A stretch of 64,000 bases of DNA. Source: Amoeboaphelidium protococcarum. Taxonomy: Eukaryota > Aphelidiomycota > Aphelidea. Location of the stretch: the NCBI GenBank assembly GCA_023515745.1, contig JALECJ010000258.1:1740501-1804500 (forward strand), written 5' to 3'. Under the pieces are notes generated by a model. That model did not search any database. It had not been told where the DNA came from and was given only the letters and a program-made list of their open reading frames with translations. The translations under genes and the position numbers were made by a program. Positions 11,244 to 24,248 of this stretch are shown piece by piece (position 1 is the stretch's first letter; each line of letters opens with the position of its first letter).

Positions 11244-12941
11244 TCACTTCATATCAGGTTTCCCTGATTAACAATCTGAAAGACGCGTAAAAGACAACAC
11301 TAATTCAACGTGCGATGTCTGAGGGAACATATCCACAGCCTGAGCAGATTCCATGACAAATTGATCAGATCTCACCTCTGGATACTTTTGCGTTCTATTA
11401 CTAGACTTGCTCAGTCTCCACATTGGCTGAGTGAGATGAAGCCAATTCTATTTCGCAGCAGATGGATTACAGCTCACATAAATTACACTCTGGATGTACT
11501 TGCACTACTTGATAGCCTTGATGACTTTTTTGTGGACACCAGCTCTAGGAGGATCTAGTATGGCAATCACTTGATCCGTCTCTGGATCGATATCAACCTG
11601 ATCAAGCAACTTCTCAATCGTGTCCTCAACAGGTCCGCAGATATAAGTCACTTTATCGCGGACATTATTCAAAGTCGCGTTATGTTCAGCATCCTGTATT
11701 GCGGGTTCACACAACTCTATTCCATAAATGTGCTTGACATTAGATAATTAAGACATCACAATCCCAATAGTTCCTGTACCGCAACATAAATCCAAAATGA
11801 CAGTCTTCTTGCCATGGACTTGCTTCTACACGATGATATCCCCGACAGCTTTGTACAGAAGTTCACAGGTAATCGCATTGCTCTAATAGAACGCCATTGG
11901 ACTTATTCTAAAATTAATCGCTTTTTAAGAACTCTGGTCCTCAACAGATAAATTACGCAGAGAATCATAAACGTATCCATCCCCGTGTAAAGTTATCAAT
12001 GGCATATCACCAGTTAGAGCACAGTGCATGTTATCGTTGATGGTATATTACACAGTTTTAACATTCTCTGTAAGCTCAAGAAGATACTCACAATACTCCT
12101 TCATTAGCGCAAATATCTCAGCATCCTCAACAGAAACTTCGCGTTAAGATAACATCAGGATAACCATAATCTACTAACCACATTGATGAGATCTGACAAT
12201 CAAATTTCTCCAAAATCCGCGGTTAGTATCGCGACAGTATACTGGCAGGTGCGGTTTTGTATTAATGAACTAAAGAGTAGCAGATGAAATCTTGATAGAA
12301 TACTTGCACACATGAGGACATTGCGATGCATCAGATACAAATCGTCTACCATTCTTATAATCGCCCAGCATAAAACCAACACAATTATGATCATTCACAT
12401 CTTTGCCGATAGAGAACTCGCATTTAGTTCTATAGTGCTCGCGGGCATTAGATGGACTTTGGATGATATCACTGATTACACAGTCTTTGAATTCAGGCTA
12501 TTGCTGTATCAGCTGGGAGATTGAATTCTACTTTTACTCACACTACTATTCGTAAGGCATTTCCCATAGAGGCACGGTACGATCATTGAGCAATTACCAT
12601 TATTCTCGATTCTCACTTTCAACGATGGCTTTCTTATTTCGGCGTCCACCACGAGATTATCCACCACTATAAGGCCTCTTTCTTGAATCTAAACCCTCCG
12701 ATACTTCCACTTGTAATTGACCACCAGCGGTAGCGTCAATACTTGAGAGCTTCTACTACGCATCAGACATTTTCTCACTACTATCAAATTTGATAAATGC
12801 GTAATCCCAAGACGGTCTCTTCTTTACACTTTATGCATCCATAATTCCGTGACTATTTATCAGAGTTTAGAATTCCTCCTACTTGATCTTTCCAACATTT
12901 TAGACGCGTAATTCAAAGACTTCCTCACTATCTTGGGTCAT
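11244..12941 (-). CDS. TRMT2A: tRNA (uracil-5-)-methyltransferase, TRMT2A-like with RRM
   Basis: A 565-residue frame from ATG 12941 to TGA 11246-11244. The N-terminus has an RRM-like fold (VFELRVQNVGK, WDYAFIKFDSSEKM), then a basic Arg/Gly patch and a TRAM/central region. The C-terminal class I methyltransferase has the SAM motif DLCCGTGTIGIV and the ILDPPRAGVHKKV loop. The catalytic Cys is in YVSCNPSA, and a late AVDMFPQTSHVELV follows. This matches the RRM-plus-RumA architecture of human TRMT2A, which makes m5U54 in tRNAs (yeast Trm2 lacks the RRM). All key residues are present. It is divergent from the unresolved gene to its right. Confidence 0.9.
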
Positions 12942-13089
12942 ATTTAAGCTACTAATTAAATATTGTTTTGCTTTTAAGACTTTTTACACTTTTGCTAACT
13001 GAGATTGTAAAATTTGTTGTTTTGTGCAAAGATCGCGCTATTTTAGAGATTATTGAGTATGACATCAATCAATATAATATCTTGTTGAT

Positions 13090-14258
13090 ACATTAAGTCG
13101 AACAATGCATAATTGGAAATATACTAGCTTATTGTTCATATGGAAAATTGAAGCCTGATCGTTTGTACAATGTAAATTAGGCATCACAGACCAACTATGA
13201 TGGATCTAATCTACTATTGCGTCAATGGTGGCGAAAACAGATTATCACTGTATGTATAGTTAATTATGTATAAATTAATTAAATCGAAGTAGGCACTTAA
13301 TGTGTTGTAATGTGCAGACGCTCGTAGATATTACGCGTCTCCAGTACTTACTTGCGTGTAGAATGACAGCAAAAGATCAGTTTCAAGACTGCGCACATAC
13401 ATCAAATATTGTAAATTCAATTAAGCCTTTAAAATGGTTATCAAAGTCTATTCGTTCATAATAGATTTAGTAGTTGGACGGTATCGAGACAAATCATAAA
13501 CACTTATTTTTTGCAAAACTGTTGACCAGATAAAGACACCTTGTTGACTATTATCGCAGGATTTTTAGGACGACTATCAGCGGCCCTTCGATGACCAGAC
13601 TTACCTCATTTTATTATAATTTCAATGTATTTAAACACACACTTATACTCATATTGTCCATAATACCGTGTCTCCTGCTGACTTGCGGTTTTACATGGGG
13701 AGTTAACTGGACGGTTCCACTTCGGACAAGTGTAATGTCACAATTTATTGCGGCCGTAGAGCGGCTCTCCGCCAGGCAGACTTCTCACAGTTGTAGCATT
13801 CGTCATTAAATGCTTTCTTGTCATTGCATACAGGGACTACAAGCTCAGTACTTGACGCTAGCAAATTAAATTACCAAACACAGACAAAACTCATATTTAC
13901 TTCTATGGAAGGACAGTATACAAAGAGATTGATCTAGTTTCATATTCCATTGGCGAGGTGCCTACTTTAAGCCATAAAGACTCTTAACTTGCATCGTTAT
14001 CTCTTTATATCCATAAAACACATAAATATCTCATGTCAATCTCAGAAACCGTTATGGTTGCATAATGTTCACGCTGTTGACATTGTGGATGTGATAGTAA
14101 AAACAATAATCTATGCTTCTTTGTTAAACACCTTATTCACTGCAGCATTACACTCAGCCTTCCTCAGCGTTAACATAACAGACCGTTCTCGAGAGCGCAT
14201 CGGCGGTAGCAACATATACTGTCATCAAAATCCTGCATACTAAATGCAAAGCTTTTGA
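13090..14258 (+). CDS. Unresolved multi-exon gene, unknown product
   Basis: I cannot produce one clean model. A first exon, open in one frame and ending ...RQWWRKQIIT at 13249, joins in phase over a GTATGT...TGTAG intron (13250-13361) to a frame reading NDSKRSVSRLRTYIKYC and KVYSFIIDLVVG. That frame meets TGA at 13545-13547, then stays open to TGA 14256-14258 (236 codons, with CNVTIYCGRRAALRQADFSQ near 13730 and a hydrophobic segment near 14110-14170). Either another intron skips the TGA, or the copy is broken, or TGA is recoded. A second frame is open from 13199 to 13930 and a third from 13854 to 14078 looks protein-like. No start codon is certain and I recognise no family. Confidence 0.3.
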
Positions 14259-14398
14259 AAGAGTCTGATTACTACCCTAAACGAATTTAGGAAAGAGAGG
14301 ACCTGATCTAATTCCAGTTAAGAGGATTGAATTTAATTTTTAGTCCAACTTCAGCTACTTCATCAAAGATACGAACATCAATTAGCATTGATTGACAA

Positions 14399-14849
14399 AT
14401 GAGCGCAACTCAGTTACATTACCATCGAATTTCTCAGGATAGACAATTTAACGCTTCTACAATGCAGATGGCGGAGGCGGCGCTGATGAAGTTGAATGCG
14501 CAGCGTTATCAGCATGAGATATTGTTCAACCAAGTTATCTGTACCCATACTTTGGGGGTCACGGCACATTCCATAATTGGCCATCTTAGGGGATATAAAG
14601 ACGGGAAATCTACGGAATTCCTTTGCTCTCTCTCTGCAGTTTTTCTATATACATTCAAACCAGTGTAGATTAATCCAAATGACGCTCATTAGTTGTAGCA
14701 CGTTGAACTGGATGGACAAGCAGGATTTAGCATTATACGCGCAATTGGTATATTATATTGGTGTCTCTAAAACAGCATATTAAATGCATAAAATAGCATA
14801 TGACAGGTTCATTGAATTATATTGTGTATTACGTGTAAACATATCTTGA
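14399..14849 (+). CDS. Small hypothetical protein, probably two exons
   Basis: The proposed model is exon 1 14399-14533 (MSATQLHYHRISQDR, then a helical Met/Ala/Gln segment) and exon 2 14640-14849 after a 106-nt intron ending CTCTCTCTGCAG. This gives 114 residues ending at TGA 14847-14849. The exon 2 text (MDKQDLALYAQLVYYIGVSK) looks like real protein. The intron does not end in TGTAG like the well-placed introns; TGTAG sites at 14664-14668 and 14694-14698 would need a weak donor in another phase. The boundaries are therefore tentative. No family recognised. Confidence 0.35.
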
Positions 14850-15404
14850 AGCAGTCAATATTTATAGGATGCTGTACTGTAAAAGCTACGGCTTAACGTT
14901 CCATAGAGTTAAAGGAGTCCATTGGATTACTCATCACTTCGGCACGCGCATGTTCCTCAGATCTGTTTCACTCTCTCAATTAATCTACAGTACAGTACAT
15001 TCACTCATCTGACTGTGTGCGTGTCTGTTTCACAGTCGTGAGTAAATGGGTGAGTGAGTGAACGATCATCTCTGTTTCACCTACCTGTTGCCACGCGGCG
15101 ATTGACCGACACAAGGGACAAACTAAAACAACAAACGAAGAGAAAAGGTGGCGATCGCGCAGAAGGAGAGAGCGACGAGAGAAAGAAAGGAAGAAATTCA
15201 AACAAAGTTGGCGCAGCAAGATCTTTGACACTCTTCTACTTTAATTTTACTCTCTCTCTTGCACTAACAACAACAGTCATATCAGGCAGGACAGGAGCAA
15301 TTTCTTGCTGTTTGTGGTCATTCTGAATATTGTTTATATATCCACTTTGTAAATTTGATTCTCTGTTTGTTGTGGATTTAATTTCGTTGAAATCATCTCT
15401 GAAT
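14850..15404. promoter_or_regulatory. Spacer with CGCG and purine-rich promoter-like tract
   Basis: No supported gene. Near 15135-15200 a strongly purine-biased stretch (GAAGAGAAAAGGTGGCGATC, GGAGAGAGCGACGAGAGAAA) contains GCGATCGCGC. It lies about 200-270 bp before the PSR1-like start. Similar CGCG plus GAGA/GAAA tracts lie upstream of many genes here. Promoter function is inferred. Confidence 0.4.
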
Positions 15405-17240
15405 ATGCCTGAAGCTGTTCGGAATCAAGGTGCTGCTGCAGCTGTGGATATGCCGTCTCATTAGATGCCTGCTGGAAATGCTGTTTAACCGCCAGATGCT
15501 CGAAGGACTGTGCCAGAAGTCTTGCCATCATAGCAATAGTCTTCCCCACCGGTTTCTTTGGATAAGCAATCTAGTAGTTACTCTGATCTTTAGCAGAACA
15601 CCAGTATCAGTAATTACTCGCTCCGAGTCACATAGTAATCTGCGATAAATGTCACCAAGACGTCTACAGATGGTTAGACTACAACTCAGTCTGTGTCTGG
15701 TTAAACTACTCCGTCTACTGGTAGGGCCAGTGATATTGAAATGGTTGTCACTCAGGTATTACCTGCACAGTCCACGTTTCTCAATGTACCATCTAATGGG
15801 GGTATTAACAGAGGAGGTAGTGCTTCTGCTCCGTCAATTAATGAAGATCGATACAATAGGTATAGGAAAAAGCTGGAGAAGGTGAAGACTAGCAGATCTT
15901 TGAATGCCTCTTAGCAATCCAAGTAGAATTCGCAGTATATTTTGGATTAGCAGTAGCAGTAAGCGGCTGATGCGAGTAATGCTCAATTGTCTAAAACTGA
16001 ATCTTCTCAAGATGCCGAGATTATCTCTTCCTCGCCGTCAAATTAGAACCATAATGGGCATAATGACTAGGCTTAGATGCATGCTAGTAATGCTCACATT
16101 AATGCACCACCTATGTCTGTAGATCGTGCAAAAGGACGGCCGTCTTCTGGTATTTTCTCATCATTGTTCTGCTGTTTGCCGTTCTTTGGAAGACATTAGA
16201 ATGGCGGTAATGTAAAGCAGAGTAATTAAAAGCCAGGCCAGAAAGAAAAGACTTAATCTCAGGCATAGTAGTAAAAGTAAGGATTAGCTGATAACCCGTC
16301 CGCTCAGATGAAGGTGCCTAGTGTTATAATTCAAAGTAGTGTGGATGAAGCAGCCGGCACGCAAAATAATGGTTAATTGGCTCATCCGCCACCACCTCAG
16401 GCTGATCTTGATGAAGACTCTCCGATTACTCAAGTCTCCCCTGGTAGTGACACCATATAGCTCAATCTCAAGCCACCTCATACTCAGTCTCGCAAAGGAT
16501 CTAGATCTAGCGTGAAGAGCGATTCGTCATCTGGTAAAGGCAAATAGAAGTGGCTTCTTAAACCGGTACATGCCAGAGATGCGAATAAGAAGTGTCTGGT
16601 ACTGGACTTGGATGAGACTCTGGTGCATAGTTCTTTCAAGCCAATCCCCAATCCTGATTTTATCATCCCTGTTGAAATTGAAGGCACCGTCCATAGTGTC
16701 TATGTGCTCAAACGGCCGTTTGTGGATCTATTCTTGAGCATAGTGGGCCCCCTGTATGAAGTTGTAATATTCACGGCCAGTCTTCGCAAGTATGCAGATC
16801 CGGTGATTGATCAGCTTGATCCGCCCTATTAAGATCAGAACTCTAGACTTAGCAAGCATGACAAGGCTGTGAAGCATAGACTGTTTAGAGAGTCTTGTAT
16901 TAATCACAGAGGATCGTATGTAAAAGATCTGTCTCTACTTGGCCGTCCACTGTCTCAGATTATCATTATCGACAATTCCCCAACGTCGTACCTCTTTCAT
17001 CCGACTAACGCCGTGCCTGTTACTACCTGGTTCTCAGATCCGGGGGACACTGAGCTGAAGGAGCTATCTGCAATTCTCACCGATTTTGCAATGACTGAAG
17101 TGAGTGATGTGCGCGTCATTCTTAACGATGATGATGACGATGAAGAGGACGAAGATAACTTGTTGGAGAGTATGGGCAGACCACAAGGTGTTCTACTAGA
17201 CAACTCTATAAAGCATGCTAAACTTTCTGCGAGACAATGA
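15405..17240 (+). CDS. PSR1: CTD-type/NIF phosphatase, PSR1-like, with long Gln-rich N-terminus
   Basis: A 611-residue frame from ATG 15405 to TGA 17238-17240. Residues ~1-380 are low-complexity, rich in Ser, Gln and Asn, with many UAR Gln codons. A cysteine pair in [15 protein letters not shown] near residue 255 resembles the palmitoylated anchor of yeast Psr1/Psr2, though internal here. The C-terminal HAD phosphatase has the nucleophile in [14 protein letters not shown], then [16 protein letters not shown] and [15 protein letters not shown], followed by an acidic tail ([11 protein letters not shown]). Family members remove phosphate from Ser/Thr and act at the plasma membrane (Psr1), ER (Nem1) or RNA polymerase II CTD (SCP). 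The cysteine anchor favours the Psr type. Confidence 0.88.
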
Positions 17241-17790
17241 GAACCTAGTACAGTTGTGTATTGATTTCAGATCCATTGGCATTGTAAGTGATTTGATAAT
17301 AGTAAAGTTTGTTGATGTTAACTTCGTCTTCTAGAAGCTCTATCAATTGAATGTATAAAAGAACGTTGAGCTTTCAATAGAGGGCAAGATTACGCAAGAG
17401 GTATTGTTGTGCCATCAATTTTTAATCGCGATTTCGAAAACATGCATTTAGTCTAAGTAAACTTCAAACTTAGTTAGCAAGCAGACAAATATATTAAAGT
17501 TTCAGTTAATATCCACTGCCTTTATGAAGGTCATCATTTCAGAGGAGCTTCAAAGAGCACCAAGCGGCGGTTCGATCGATCGGGTGAAAATACAACGCGA
17601 GCGCGCACGAATTGTGAGAAAACGAAAGTTGATCAATTTTGATCGCGAATTCTGAGCATTTTTTTACATTTACACTTGGTGTCCTCTTATATCTCTAGAA
17701 CGGTTCAATAAGACTTCGAATTTCCAGTTGTACTTCCCCTGCCAGTTCGCTATATTAATCAACTTCAGTCAACTCAAGAATCCTTCAGAA
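17241..17790. promoter_or_regulatory. Spacer upstream of pyruvate kinase
   Basis: Tandem genes flank it. No frame is convincing. A GAGCGCGCACGAATT core followed by GTGAGAAAACGAAAG lies at ~17600-17630, about 165-190 bp before the pyruvate kinase start, echoing the CGCG/GAAA signature of other 5' spacers. Confidence 0.4.
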
Positions 17791-19499
17791 ATGACTAATA
17801 TGCCCGTAAGTTCTGCGAAATAACAAATGTCCTTGAAAGCTAATACTTCTAGCAGGATCTAATGGTTGGCTCAACAGAGCATCCACAGCGAGCCAAGACT
17901 GAACCGCAAGACTTCAATCATCTGCACTATTGGTAAGATCGCTCACTATAAACTTATTGCAATAATATTCATATATCATCAACTAATCAATCAAGCTTAT
18001 GTGTAGGTCCAAAGACTAACTCTGTCGATATGATGTGCAAGTTGCGTCAGGCGGGAATGAACATTGTCCGCATGAACTTCTCCCATGGCTCTTATGAGTA
18101 CCACGGCTCGGTAATTAAGAATGCTCGTGACAGCTTCCAGTAGATGTCTGGCCGTCCTGTCGCCATTGCTTTGGACACGAAAGGTCCAGAGATTCGTACT
18201 GGTCGCATCAAGGGTGACTAGGAGCTCAGTATTCCGCACGGTCACGAGATGGTGCTGACAACCGATCCTGCTCGTGCCAATGATGGAGATATTGACTGCA
18301 TCTACATTGACTATGAGAAGCTTCCGCATAGCACCGATGTTGGAAAGTACATCTTTGTCGATGATGGACAACTTCGTTTCCAGGTGGTGAGCATTCAAGG
18401 CAAGGATGTACGTGTCTAGGCTCAGAACAGCTGGAAGATCAGTAATAACAAGGGAGTCAATCTACCAATGACCACTGTTGAATTGCCGGCTCTGTCTGAG
18501 CGTGACAAGAGAGATTTGCAGTTTGGTATTGAGAACGATGTCGACATGATCTTTGCCTCCTTCATCCGTAAGAAGGAGGATATCTTGGAGATTCGTCAGA
18601 TTCTAGACACTTTCATGAACGGAAGAGGTAAAGATATTAAGATTATTGCCAAGATTGAGAGTCATGAAGGCTTGGATAATTTTGATGAAATTTTACAGGT
18701 CACTGATGGTATTATGGTGGCTCGTGGAGATTTGGGTATTGAGATTGCAGCAGAGAAGGTGTTCATCGCTCAGAAGATGATGATTGCCAAGTGTAATGCT
18801 GTCGGTAAGCCTATCATTTGTGCCACCCAGATGTTGGAGACTATGACTTATAATCCGCGTCCGACCAGAGCTGAGGTGTCTGATGTTGCCAATGCTGTGC
18901 TCGATGGTGCAGATTGTGTCATGTTGAGTGGAGAGACTGCGAAGGGTCAGTATCCGCTGGAGACTGTGGATATGATGAACAGACTGTGTAAGGAGGCCGA
19001 GTCTGTGTTATTCTATCCGCAGCTATTTAATGAGTTGCGTGACGTCACTCCAAAGCCAACTACTACCACGGAAGCTATTGCTTCATCAGCTGTGAATGCC
19101 GCTGAAGAATAGGGAGCAGCTGCTATCTGTGTCCTTACCACTACGGGAGAATCTGCCCGCCTGATCAGCAAGTATCGTCCACACATTCCTGTAATTACCG
19201 TCACCAGAAATGCCAAGGTTGCACGCTAATGTCATCTCTACCGCGGCTGTTACCCATTCGTGTATGAGAAAGCACGTAAGCAGGGTTCTGAGTCTGCGCC
19301 GGCTAGTCCAAGTTCATAGAGTATGGTGCACGATCAATGGCAAGAGGATGTGGATGAGCGTTTCTTCTGGGCCATGAAAGAGGGAAAGAAGTTGGGCATG
19401 CTGAAGGCTGGCGACGTTATAGTTGCCGTTCAAGGCTGGCGAGGTGGTGCTGGATCTACTAGCGTCATGAGAATGATACCGGTCCCTGATGCGCTATGA
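17791..19499 (+). CDS. PYK: Pyruvate kinase
   Basis: Exon 1 17791-17932, intron 17933-18006 (74 nt, GTAAGA...GTGTAG), exon 2 18007-19499. Product 544 residues. Exon 1 ends in [10 protein letters not shown] and the intron splits the next Gly codon. Signature motifs: [21 protein letters not shown], the active-site block [29 protein letters not shown] and [16 protein letters not shown]. The C-terminal effector-like domain ends [15 protein letters not shown]. It makes ATP and pyruvate from PEP and ADP in the last step of glycolysis. TAG or TAA stand at conserved Gln positions, for example NAAEE-Q-GAAAI (19110-19112) and KVAR-Q-CHLYRG (19228-19230). This makes it one of the best proofs of the code here. 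Confidence 0.97.
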
Positions 19500-19831
19500 G
19501 ATTGAAATATTGCGTGCCATGTTTGAAATCCATCTATGAATAAAAGGAGCCTCTACTTAATTATATCCACATTTTACAACTATCGCTTATAATTCTCTGT
19601 GTGTATTGATTGTACTTTACACGGTCGATTTTAAGTAAAATGGTCAAATGTGGATCCTGCCATTGATATAAATGCAGCGTCAAAATATTGTGCAACTACT
19701 GTACAATACAAGTCAAAAAATGATTTATTTAGAAGATCATACCCATCTTTTAACATTTATGCTATTCATAATATATCTACCTTGCCTTCCGATAGCCTTA
19801 TTTGATTGTAAAGCTGCTAATCAAAAAATAA
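19500..19831. other. Convergent intergenic spacer
   Basis: AT-rich sequence between the 3' ends of pyruvate kinase (+) and HBS1 (-). No gene seen. AATAAA-like words suit 3' ends on both strands. Confidence 0.4.
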
Positions 19832-22151
19832 TCATAGTACTTGTACAACAATGCCTGCCGCCACAGTCTCACCTTTACTTCGCAACATGAATCGCCCATA
19901 CTCTTTAGATGTCTTGAACGGTTCAAAAGCAATTGGCTTTCCAGATTTGAGTTTGAGTTCCACTGTGGCAATGCTCTACTTGGGCACAGCTCTAGGCTTC
20001 TGCTTTGTAATCTCACCCGTGGACTTGTCTTTCAAGTTGATCAATTTTGTCACCACAACTGGTTCATTAATAGATTGTCTATGGAATAACAATTCTGAGC
20101 CAAGTATGACAGGAATCTTGATATCAAAAGTCAATATCTGCACCTCGACGGCACATGACATTGATACAGGACTAGAGGGTGAGCAGAGAACTGAGTCGCC
20201 AGACACTTGGTTCTCTTCCACTCCACTGAATGACAGGCGCACAGAATCACCGCTGACCGCAAAGTCCACCTGATCACCAGCTGGCTCCTTGAAGATACTC
20301 TTGATATGGACAGAGATGCCACCGGGAAGCAGGAGGCAATCATCGCCAACTTGAACGTAGCCTTGTTCAATGCGACCAGATACAGAGACGGCACCACTTG
20401 AGCCAGGAATGTTCAACCCTCCTGCAATGGTGTACACTGTGAATCTAAAAGGTTTATCAAATGTCCGCACGGGAGCCTCAAGCTGATTCATCAACTGCAC
20501 CAAAGACTACTTTTGTGATGGAAACTTATCAGCTGCACTCAAAGACAATACATTCTCGCCAGTCATACCACTGCAGGCACAATACGCAATGGAGTCTGAT
20601 TTGAATCCAACACTGGATGTCAAATATTGATGAACTTACTCCTTGATGGACTAAAATCTACCCACGTCCCAGTCCACTGTATCCATCTTATTCACAGCCA
20701 CAATAATGGATGATACACCGAGGGATCTAGCCAACAAAGCATGCTCTTTCGTCTGTCCATTATTAAGAAACCCAGCCTCAAATTAACCAACTCCGGCATC
20801 TACGACCAATATAGCAGCATCGGCCTGAGCTGTACCACTGATCATGTTCGGTATAAAGTCTCTATGACCAGGTGCATCGAGCAGAGTGAATACTCTATCA
20901 TCAGTCTCCAACCGCTAATATGCCACATCTATTGTCACTCCACGTTCCCGCTCCTCACTACCTTCATCCATGACCCATGCGTACTTGAACGATCCTTTAC
21001 CAATCTTATGACTATCGCGTTCATATTTATGCATAGTCTTTGCATCAACCTCCCCCAATAAGTAAAGCAGATGCCCCATCAATGTACTCTTACCCGCATC
21101 AACGTGTCCAATAATCACCAAATTTATATGAGGCTTCTTCTCTTTGGACACGCGCTCAAGTACATCTTTAAGTGTCATCTTATTCTTTTGCTTTCTACAC
21201 ACACACACACTCTCAAATCTTATTTAAGAGATATTCATAAAGAGTGCAACATGATCAAAAACGATACTTTTTGGTAGAATGAACAACTTTAACAGCTGAC
21301 TGTGATGATTAAGTAGGCAGCGATTTATCCTGCAATAGATCCACCTTTTTCAATTGGTCATTAATGTCCTTGATTGATAAATCGCGATTAACAGCATTAT
21401 GAACGGGTCCACTCTTCTATTCAACACTCTTCGTAGCCTTGTTATTATTATCACTAGTACGACTCAATTTGGTACTCTATCTCGCCTGTACCATCTTGTC
21501 ATCCTTACTCGGAGCCTTAAACACATCGATATCTTTACAAAAACGGTTGAAATTCAAAATTTGAGCTAAAGGAACGGCCTAAGCGGGAGCATTATTATAC
21601 ACTTCCTGACATACAAGTGCAGCAAACTCTGATGGGTATTACAGACAATCAACATTCACCAGATTAGTAGTAATAGAGGAGTCCTCGCTGTCAATAACCA
21701 TCGAATCGTATGTCTATAATTAAGTAAAATAAGCATCTGCTTTCTTAACTGATTAAGACTATTCAATATGATTATCGATCATAGATTTAAGACTGAATAG
21801 CGGTTTATCGTTACTGACTGATGGGACGATATTTGTAGATTATTAACCGACTTTAACAGATTGCGAACTCAGCGACTTTAGAGATATAGGCTTCCTCTAT
21901 GTCTATGCAGATCCAGAACCATTGCCACCAGATTATTCGCTCTTAATGCTAGGCTCTTTAGCGGCTCCAGAGAGAACTTTTAGAGACTTTAGTGCAAATT
22001 TAGGCTTCACCGCATCAGGCCGTTCCTCCTAGCTCTTTACAGAAAGCTTACCATAATCGTCCTCATAATATTCACCCTGATCATCCTCCTCATCATACTG
22101 CTCATCATAATACTCATCCAGCATTCCCTTGACAAAGCGATGTCTACTCAT
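19832..22151 (-). CDS. HBS1: HBS1, ribosome-rescue translational GTPase
   Basis: Exon 1 22151-21268, intron 21267-21195 (73 nt, GTATCG...GTGTAG), exon 2 21194-19832. Product 748 residues. The N-terminus is the acidic/aromatic HBS1 N domain ([19 protein letters not shown]). A Ser/Gln-rich linker follows. Then comes an EF1A-like GTPase with G1 GHVDAGKST, switch [12 protein letters not shown] and NKMD, and two beta-barrel domains ending [21 protein letters not shown]1 with Dom34/Pelota splits stalled ribosomes in no-go and non-stop decay. The specific N domain separates it from EF1A, eRF3 and SKI7. The intron falls just before the GTPase domain. Confidence 0.95.
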
Positions 22152-22614
22152 GATGAATATTTTTCTAAATCTTCAAAGTTAAATCAATTCTTTTTACGAA
22201 GCAGAAAAAGAAGAAGGGGAGGAAAAAGTCGCACAAAAGATACTGAGCGAGACTTTTGTACTCCAAGAAATGATGCATTCAAAATGCTAAACTTGTCCTA
22301 GTATTCATAGTGAATCTTGCAGCTATTTCACACTATTGCCTAATATTAATTCAACTTCTATCAATAGTTAAAATTAAGACTCTCAAGAAGGGATAGATAG
22401 ATTTTTTACATGAAACTTAAGCGTACCGGTAATTGGCCAATGGAAATGATCAAAGCATGAAATTCCCACGTGGTTGATGTGATTCGCAATTTTGTTAAAA
22501 ATTAATCGATCCCTTTATAAAAGAGTAATTCTACTACTGTAATAAATAGAGTAAAAATATCGCTGAAGACGCATTTGATACTAAATATCACCAGTGATAA
22601 GTGATAGGATATTT
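22152..22614. promoter_or_regulatory. Divergent promoter spacer between HBS1 and secreted protein
   Basis: Both neighbours start here and point outward. A purine tract (GAAAAAGAAGAAGGGGAGGA) at ~22204-22230 lies 50-80 bp upstream of HBS1. No gene is seen. Confidence 0.4.
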
Positions 22615-24153
22615 ATGATGATTGAAAGGCTTGATATTATACTATCGATAGCAGTGTTACTATCAAGCTTACTGCTCGCGCCTTTATCACGCGGCCAACC
22701 TACTTCCAGCTCTATTCATACTCCGGGCGGACATGGTGCTGGCACAGACTTTGGCTCTCTTGGACGTGATGGCGTGTAATCTATGGTTGATGTGATGTAA
22801 GCTAATTGGCTGCCTCAAATGATTCCGACGGAATCTGCTGATCATTACATCTCACGCGTCAAGGATTACTGTGCGGTCATGGGTAATATGCGGCGTATAT
22901 CGCGCACCTTTTACGATGCAGTTGCTTAATCCCCGATATCAGTTCAAGACTGGTGTTCTTAGTAAGCTTTAATATCCCGCATTTACAATGTATTTCGCGA
23001 AGACTTGAATCCAAAGTTTGCGTAAGATATCGTGGCTCACCATCGCATTCTGTTAGATATTGAGAACGCCATAGATGTTATTGATATAGTGAATGGAATT
23101 GCAGATACTGATAGTAAAGCTTGGGATGCACTTGATTTCTATTTCGTGTACAAAGTGGAAGATCTTCAAGATTAGCACATTTAAAGTAATGCAGAGTAGC
23201 GAGCTTTAGATCAGTTATAAACTTATGCCTAGTCTGGCCTCAATAAGCCCATTTACCTGTCCTTTGATTGTTATGGCTCTATCGACATGTAATGGTCAAC
23301 ATCACTAATATTAAGTGTGAACAAAGAGTAGATTTCCAGTTGCATTGCCAAGTATTAGAGTGGAATTCTGTTAAAGACCTGGAAAATGTTCGACGAATCT
23401 TCAAAGTTATTTGTCGGGTCCCATTTCACTATAAATCTATTTTTGGATGTGGATAATGGAGCGATGCACGGCAAAATGTCTGAAATAGTGCTCGATCCAA
23501 CTCTGAAGTAACTCACTAACACGATAAGTTAAGAATTTGCTGAAAATTAGAAGAGCGTGAGTGATTTGAGCTTCGATAGCAGCGTCCTATTAACTATTAA
23601 CGCGTAGGATCATGATGTTTAACGCCGATAAAGATAGATTTTTTTGGATGTTTAGCAGCAGATTATGAAATTATTTCCTCAGGCCGAAATACAGCTTGAG
23701 GTTGCAGATGACCGTTTGAAGATGAAACTGGAAGCAGATCAGCTGCGTAGCTTTCTAAGCAATGGTATCCGGCATTAGATGGGAACGGCTTTTATAACGC
23801 TCTTTGCTCAAGGTGAACCAAAGTATGGTGATGCGTTGTTCAAGACATTGGGAGACAAGGATATCTGGCAGCGCAACAGTATTGTAGTGGAAGATTTACA
23901 GATAGTTTTGATAAATGACGCGTCGCGCGGGAAGTTTGTACCGCTTTTAGCATAGTTGGCACGAGCCTTGTCATCCGTCAAAGTGCGTCGCGTAGTTGTA
24001 CAGTTCTATGTGTAAAGCCTGACGCGGAACGATATCAAAGTGTGCGGTTAGATGTTTACGGCAGCACCAAACTAATTTTTGGAAAAGATTACTCTAGTTA
24101 ACGTAATGACTGATGATACATATGAGATTACATTGAATGAAAGAATATATTGA
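22615..24153 (+). CDS. Secreted or ER-luminal protein of unknown family
   Basis: A 512-residue frame from tandem ATGs at 22615/22618 to TGA 24151-24153, no intron. The N-terminus is a clear signal peptide: ERLD followed by IILSIAVLLSSLLLAPLS and a polar Gly/Ser stretch. No second hydrophobic segment is obvious, so it is probably secreted or luminal. The body is mixed alpha/beta with a few Cys (for example near residues 83, 112 and 220). Its ~25 UAR codons behave as Gln. No family recognised. The FKBP12 gene starts only 95 bp downstream. Confidence 0.65.
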
Positions 24154-24248
24154 AAATTGATTTAGATTTTTACAGCTAGACTCATTTTCTGCTGTTGCCT
24201 TTTCTCTATTAAAACATTTTACAGAAATCTTGACTACGTAATATAAAA

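Noticed and set aside
19851-20273. Plus-strand 140-codon frame
   Set aside because: It is antisense to the conserved HBS1 beta-barrel coding sequence and has no protein-like features.
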